This document shows positions 57,961-64,000 of a stretch of 64,000 bases of DNA, in pieces. The first letter of the stretch is position 1; each line of letters starts with the position of its first letter. The notes under the pieces were generated by a model. That model ran no database searches. It was not told where the DNA came from and saw only the letters and a program-made list of their open reading frames with translations. Source of the stretch: Atherinomorus stipes (Eukaryota > Chordata > Actinopteri > Atheriniformes > Atherinidae); the NCBI GenBank assembly GCA_023101725.1, contig JALJCO010007889.1:62001-126000 (forward strand), given 5' to 3'. A program made the translations under genes and the position numbers.

Positions 57961-60900
57961 CTTATTGTTCCTTCATTTGATGCTGTAATGCAGAGTGGGC
58001 TCTGCTTTCTGCATCCTTAAAGATGATGTTGCACAAAAACTCATACAATGAACTCAGAAGTTCAAAATGTGGACCTCCTGTTCAGTTGTATGTAATCTAA
58101 AGCTTTTAGCACAGATCAGGCACATCAGGAATCAATATAAGAAATCTTAATTTTTCTCAAGTGCTTGTCCACATATAGTGCCCATTGTAGAAACAGAAAA
58201 AAACTAAGAACACAGCTCATAAAATAAACAAAAGACAGTTAATTAATCGTAATTTATTTTATGTTGGTCTGTTGAACTGAAATTCTCCAGAAGTATGTTT
58301 CAATGCTTCTAATTTTCTCTTCCAGCTGCATTTAAACAAAAATAATTGCTGTCAGTAGGATGTTCACAGGCCATATTTTCAGAATGAAGTAACGCTCAGA
58401 CGTTATATGGGGTGATGGGATGGGATTGAGGGCGTGCAGCACACAGAACATTGTTATGGGAACTTTTATTTGGATAGAAAACATTCTGAGTTAAGGTAGC
58501 AGCAGCGTATACATCGTAGGTCACGCTTTAACTTTAATATCCTTGTGGGAATAAAGACTTCAGTTTTAATTTGACTTGAACTGTGTGAGAATGTAAACAA
58601 GCATTTGAGATCATTTCGCCACTTCTAGCTGATACTGAAATCAGGAATAAGTGAACATTTTGCTATTTCACATATTTTCTCAGCCTTTTAAGAAGTGGTA
58701 GAGAGACAAAAAATAAGCCTTCAAGGAGGTCTTATTGGTAAATTGTGCTTTTTTCTCCCATCTGTGTGCTGCTATATTGTTTCCTCACAGGTAAGAAATC
58801 ACGTTACCGCGCTCTTTCCTGGTACCTATAGAGCTGTGGTGCTTCACCAGGGGCATTTCTCCTTTTGATTCAATTATTTCTGTTTGTGTCAGAGAAACGA
58901 CCCAATTTCTGTGCCACTTTCTGCCTTGTTTACTGTGTAATAGAATATTCTTTTTACGTCCAGGAAAATGATTTGTACAGGGCGTGAAGCTGAAGCGCCT
59001 GCATACACACGTGCCTATGCTTTCATTTTTACCTCTGTGGCTGAAATAAACAGAGAAAAACTGACATAATTTATCCCCATCTTGATGTGAAGCGACAGGC
59101 ACATTATGGGTGTGTGTAAAGTGAGTCTCACACTAACGCTCCATTAGTCACCGAAGGTGTCCACCCAACTTTGTAGTGGTGGAGGAAATGAGGAAACCAA
59201 ATGCTCCAGTTGCTACATCAGTGCAGATGAAGATTTTTTTTTCTTGGAGAGGTGATACTGCAAGAAAGAATGGTGATATTTATCTTTTAAGCACACTGGG
59301 GTTGATATGCTTATCTTTTCTACTGCAAAGGTGAAAATAAAAGCAGCAGTTCTATGTACATCTGGACCTGATTTATGGATTTGTACGGAAAAGAAGATAA
59401 ATGTGCTGCTGTTCAATACCAAGAGAGTCATATTCCAATACAGGAGGAAAATGCCACCATTTTTCTTTTCGCTTTTCCTTTTAGCTTCCAAATGAGAAGT
59501 TTTAGAAATCCCACAGCAACAAGTGCAATATTGAAATAAATAATTAGAATAAATCTTGTTGAGCGTTTTGCAGGGTGTGTTCCACTGCTATCCACCCAAG
59601 CGAGGTGTTACAGAACGACTCCCACAGTTGGCCGCCATCACTCTCAAATACATGTCTTCCCATTGTTATGCTTTGCTTTTTTTTTCTTTACTTTCCACTC
59701 TATCTTTATGGATCTTGTTCTTTGTTAATTCTGCATGCTACGTGAGATGGAAGAGGGTGATCCCCTCATCTGGAATCAGGCAGGTGGGGAGAGGCTGGGA
59801 TGGATTGGTTCGTGTGCTTATTTGTTGGATTCCTCTTTCCCTGCAGGATGTAGCGTTGCTATCCAGGATTGCAGCCAGCTCTCACACTGATTTCTCACTC
59901 TGCAGACTCAAGGAGATGCAGTGTGCAAAAACATTGATAACATCTCAATGGGTAGATATGGCCCCGGGTTTCTTCTTTTGTCTGTGTGTGTGCGCATGCT
60001 GTGTATTTATGCCACAATATCTTGTATGTTTATTCGTCAGGTCTTTCACCATAAGAGTGAAGAGTTAAACCATTCTCAGCTTGGTGTAAGAGCCTTGCAG
60101 GCCGCCTCCTTTCGCTCCTGAGTGGAAAAACATTTTTGTTTAAAAATATCCTTCCTCACGATATCAGCTCACATTGCTTGCAGATGTAGATTGACCGACT
60201 GAAGATGTGGTCCAAAACATCATCGTACAGATGTGTTTTAGTGTTCCAACATTTTGATTTTTCTCCAACTTTCTCTGCTTGTACAGAGAGCCTGCAAGAT
60301 AGAGGTGTGACATGCATCATGTAATGATTTAAAAATGAAAGCTTTGTTTCTCATAAATCTACTTGTCTCAGGGGATGAGAGTATCTCTATCTTATCTGTG
60401 TTGTCACTAATATTGAGTCATTTAAAACTACGTAAGTAGAGCCAGAAGACATCGGAGCATGCTGATGAGCTGACATGAGTCTAAAACACTTCATGGTAAC
60501 ATTATGTAATACACAAGTACAGTATGTGGAAACTTTCTGGGGGTTGTTTTTTAGGGGGGGGGGGGCATTTCAGTCAAGTGTCTTTAGGGAAATATGTTAA
60601 AACCAGACCAAAAAAAACCTGGGTGGTAACAGTGAAAACGTTTGTTTTGAGAACCACTAATTCTTTTATCACCTGCAGATTTGGATGTTAAACCAAACTT
60701 TAAAAACACTTAATAGAGTGATAATTTTCTCTTTCTTCAACTGTTAAATTGTTGATGGGACTGGAAACCTTAGATTTTGGTTTGGTTTAATGTCACATTT
60801 ATGAGTTAATCTCTCTTTATATACCAGAGGTCGGCCTAGCTAGCACTGAAGCTAACTTCACTAACAGGACTTTTGATGCAATTAAACAAAAATGTACTCT

Positions 60901-61454
60901 TACTTGCTGCATATATCAAGGAATGGAGGTGTCAGAACCCATTATGGAGTACAGTGACAGCACAGAAGCAGATGCAAACATTGCAGGTTCTGGACCAGAC
61001 CTGATCAGACCTCAAGTGAGTGGGAAAACTTTTAGAGCAAAGTCTTGGCTGAATAATGATGAGATAATATTTCATATCAGGACATTTCAGTTACATTTGA
61101 CTGAGCTGAATTGCCTCTTCAGGTTTCAAACAGGAAAATGTCATGAGATTACCTGTTAATCTTATTTTTTTTAAAAAGAAAAAAGTGTATGGATTGTCTG
61201 TTTAGCTTCAGTTGCATTTTCAGTCTTCAGTTGCATTTTCATTCAGTTGCAATGCATTTTTCTGTGGATGGAGATTTAATGTAAACAGTGTTGTGTGAAC
61301 ATGATTGTATTCGGTTTAAGACCTAAAAAGAGAAAAATGCTGCTTTTAAAACTATACATTTGAGCACCTAGCCTACGCATTTTATTAGATAAAGAAAAAA
61401 AAGTAACTACCTGTATGGCAGGCTTGCGTAACAGTCACACTGAATCTAGTACAG
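57961..61454. other. Non-coding; nothing recognised
   Basis: A G-run lies at 60555-60566. The 170-codon plus frame at 59556-60068 is hydrophobic low-information sequence with no recognisable family. No element ends were found. Confidence 0.3.
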
Positions 61455-61656
61455 CAGGGTGTAAGTCGATCCTCGGGGTTGTCGTCCTGCAGGTGTTGAA
61501 TACTGCAGTATACCTGAATCAGATTGATTGGTCAATATGCTTTGAGCACAATGAACTGTTGAGTAAAACCAGGAAGTGTGAAACAGGTGTTGGATCAGGG
61601 AGACATCTAAAACCTGCAGAATTGCAGACCTCGAGGACCGGAGCTGGACATCTCTG
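61455..61656. mobile_element. hAT-like MITE, 202 bp
   Basis: The ends CAGGGTGTAAGTCGATCCTC and GAGGACCGGAGCTGGACATC with final TCTG are diverged inverted repeats of the common fish CAGGGGTGTCCA-type element. The flanks TAGTACAG (61447-61454) and CTGTACAG (61657-61664) are an imperfect 8-bp target duplication. CCTGCAG motifs lie just inside both ends. Confidence 0.7.
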
Positions 61657-61682
61657 CTGTACAGATGCACAACAGAAGTCAG

Positions 61683-61930
61683 ATACACTCACCACTACCT
61701 TTTATGAGCTACATTTTGCTAATACCGGGTTGGATCCCCTCTGAGCTTTTGATCCATATGACAAATTTGTCTGCTGCACTTCCATGATGATAAACTCCAA
61801 CATATCCCAGGTGGAACTGAGAGCACAGAATTGGAGGTTAACCTGACCATGAGAGGAGCCCCACCAACTTCAGTTCAATGTCATGTTCTTCTCATCACTG
61901 GAAGATCTGTGTTTTATTCCATCTGTTGTC
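61683..61930 (-). mobile_element. Second Tc1-like transposon, 3' terminal remnant
   Basis: On the minus strand this matches the C-terminal end of a different, known fish Tc1 family. The terminus TACACTCACC, the GGTGTACC-like decayed inner repeat, the stop region with CTAATACCGGGTTGGATCCC (encoding the conserved GGPTRY-type ending) and GTCTGCTGCACTTCCATGAT are all in order. It has many substitutions and deletions, and the N-terminal two thirds are missing. No functional frame remains. Confidence 0.65.
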
Positions 61931-63579
61931 AACTTCTCTTTTGGACATTTTTTTCTTTTCTTCTTTTTTAGTATTTATGTTCAAGCTGTTATTCCTAATG
62001 CTGGGACTGCAACTTAAAGAATGTCTCTGCCTACTACAGCTTTAATGTGGAAACAGAAAACACATGGAGAATTTTTTCATGCCATGTCATTTAAGCTTTT
62101 CACAAATCCTCACGGACCAAGTTACATTTCATATCTTCAAATTGGAGCTCCAATGTTTCCCACAATTTACTCTGTTGAAATGAAGTGCACCAACTGGATT
62201 CAGATCATAACAAATGTAAAGGACCGAGGTACCGAGGTAATGCGTAGCCAATAATAGCAATAGTGTGGTTTTGTGAGGGTGTCACTTCTGTTTGAAGGAT
62301 AGAAGACAAGGCTACAAGATTTCAATAACTTTAATGATAGCTGTTGTCATTTAAGTGTGTAGATGGTTCGTAGGTTTATTTTGGTTGATTTGAAATAAAA
62401 CTACGTAAGTTTCTGACTTCAGAACATAATGCTTCTGACTCATTTCAATAGTACACATTCATGCACATTCTGGGGCTGTCATTGCCTTGCAGGATCTCAA
62501 GGCTTTCTGGCACTGTCATATACCAGCAATTGGATATCAACATGCTGGTTGTTCTGAACATGCAGCATAGCTGAGTAGGCAAAGGAACACAGGTGGACAT
62601 TATCAGAGGAAACAAGGGGGGAACAAAGTGACAGAAGAGATGAGACAAGTCAACATGGGACTGACTTTCACAGGCGAGAGAGCTCAGAGAAGAGATGGGA
62701 TGTTGTTTAAAACTATTTGATCGAGTAGCTTAAAATCCGCCTTTAACACCTGACCTCACATTTTTCAGGAGCAAACAGGATTAAAGATCATAGTTATGAC
62801 TATTTGTTTTACCTTTTTTGTGAGTTTTAAGTTTTTCCAAAATGTAATCTTCTGCCATCTTGTTGCAGCTGACTATGTTGCATAGAAGAACCACTGTATG
62901 TGAGTTGGTTCAGCTTTTTCTGTTCATACCCATGTATGTCCTGCATCTGTGTTGTTTCTCCTCATCTGTTTGCAGTTGTCTTAGTCCTGGTGCTGTTTTT
63001 ATTTGCCATTTCCTTGTTGCCTGTTACACTGTTTTGGATTTCCTGCCTGGACATTGTGTTTGTTTGTTTAGGAAGTTCAGTAAAGTAACTTATGGTATAT
63101 AAAGCTACCTGCTGTCTGTGTTTGTCTGCATGCAGGTTCTCGCCTTTCTTGTTGTTTATCAACAAAATCCCTCTTTTTGCTTTAAACAGCTTTTCAATCA
63201 TCTCAACCCAAACCTCCTCATCCCACACCTCTCAAATTTATGTAAACCCATCAAATACAGATTGCACTTTATCATTTTGTTCCGAATGCATCAAGTACTG
63301 TAAGCCAACTAACCCTCTATAGTTAATATTAATTTAATCTTACTGTAAATATGATTTTGCACTTACCTAAAAAAGCAACAATCTGCTCATTTTTAATTAC
63401 TAATAAGAAATCAACAAATTAAAGCCAAACAGAATCCAAACTTGTCATGAATAAGCTAGAAGTGGGACGTACTGTTTTCAGTGCTTGTTTTTATTTTTTT
63501 ACATTTGCACCTTGTGAAGCGCTTTCTGGTGCATTCATTTTGTCTGATGAATAAAGCTCTCACGGATTGATTAAACCCA
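61931..63579. other. Non-coding; nothing recognised
   Basis: Overlapping short frames on both strands at 62860-63322 are low-information. No element ends were seen. Confidence 0.3.
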
Positions 63580-64000
63580 AACCAAGGCATTGTTCGTTTA
63601 GCTGCATGGCTACGGCACAGAAGGGGGGACAAAAATAAGACAATTGCGCACCCAGCGGCAGCTACTTCCTCATCGCAAGAGGCTATGTTCATTCCAAAGC
63701 TGGCCACTCAACTGACTATTGATGGGCCTGCAGCAGTGATTTAGTGGCCGGAGCTGGTAAATAGAGAGGGCGGCTACTCGCAGAACTTGGCCAGTCATTT
63801 TGGTGTTGATCGCTGCAGCTCATTGGATCGTCTATTGTACTCGGGCATGTGTTAGCATCAGAGGTGCTAACGGACGAGCACGCCTCAGCTAGTCAGTGTC
63901 ACCCACTGGAGTGAGACTGCCTCTGCTATCCATTGGCATGGATAGGCTTACGATGCCATCGGAGAGGCTGCAATTAGCACGCCTCGGCTAGTTGCTCACT
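63580..64000. other. CpG-bearing sequence with a short direct repeat at the right edge
   Basis: AGCACGCCTCAGCTAGT (63877-63893) recurs as AGCACGCCTCGGCTAGT (63976-63992), a spacing of 99 bp. This could be the start of a minisatellite or an element continuing beyond the window. No gene was recognised. Confidence 0.4.

Noticed and set aside
59556..60068. 170-codon plus frame with hydrophobic stretches
   Set aside because: The hydrophobic runs come from T-rich DNA. There is no family resemblance and no support from flanking signals.

Overview
The window looks like nuclear DNA of a ray-finned (teleost) fish. The evidence is the repeat content: L2-type and Rex1/jockey-type LINE remnants, RTE-type LINE/SINE tails, two different Tc1-like transposons, piggyBac, hAT-type MITEs, and several TTAA-flanked elements whose ends match the T2/Kolobok signature TTAAAGGRR. 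Long microsatellites are also present. There are no bacterial operons, CRISPR arrays or recognisable rRNA/tRNA genes. No host protein-coding gene could be identified with confidence. The window is probably intergenic, or lies in large introns of a gene that extends beyond it. Most of the short reading frames are chance frames or shadows of simple repeats.

Layout. At 0.2-6 kb there is an L2 LINE 3' end (minus), a hAT-like MITE split by another insertion (1242-2175), an unclassified repeat (about 3556-5005) split by a 686-bp TTAA-flanked T2-like element, and a broken Tc1-like transposase. From 6 to 12.8 kb the sequence is mostly single-copy in appearance, with one possible conserved noncoding block. 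From 12.8 to 15.6 kb there are two (TTTTC)n arrays, a TIR element and a CpG-containing stretch. From 18.1 to 19.65 kb the plus strand is C-poor and homopolymer-rich; it may be poor assembly. From 19.65 to 20.64 kb a T2-like copy carries a hAT MITE with a clean 8-bp target duplication. From 22 to 27 kb there is a perfect hairpin, small TIR elements, a candidate spliced untranslated exon (25635-25793) and a 348-bp T2-like MITE. From 28.8 to 31.2 kb lies a degraded LINE endonuclease region with extreme strand asymmetry.

Further right, 37725-39462 is a 1.74-kb element with 54-bp terminal inverted repeats and an internal tandem duplication. LINE tails, a 591-bp TIR element and a 445-bp T2-like element with arms of about 130 bp lie at 39.5-42.1 kb. 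At 46.4 kb there is a LINE 3' end. At 50-52.1 kb an L2 LINE with an intact YADD motif is interrupted by two later insertions, each with target-site duplications. At 56.6-58.0 kb there is a 1,381-bp piggyBac element with TTAA flanks and an N-terminal transposase remnant. At 61.5-61.9 kb a hAT MITE sits next to a second Tc1 remnant.

The gene-like parts do not form a working pathway. The interest lies in the layered insertion history and in the repeated use of TTAA sites by T2-like and piggyBac-like elements. I found no convincing new biological system. All family assignments rest on motif and end-sequence recognition by eye.
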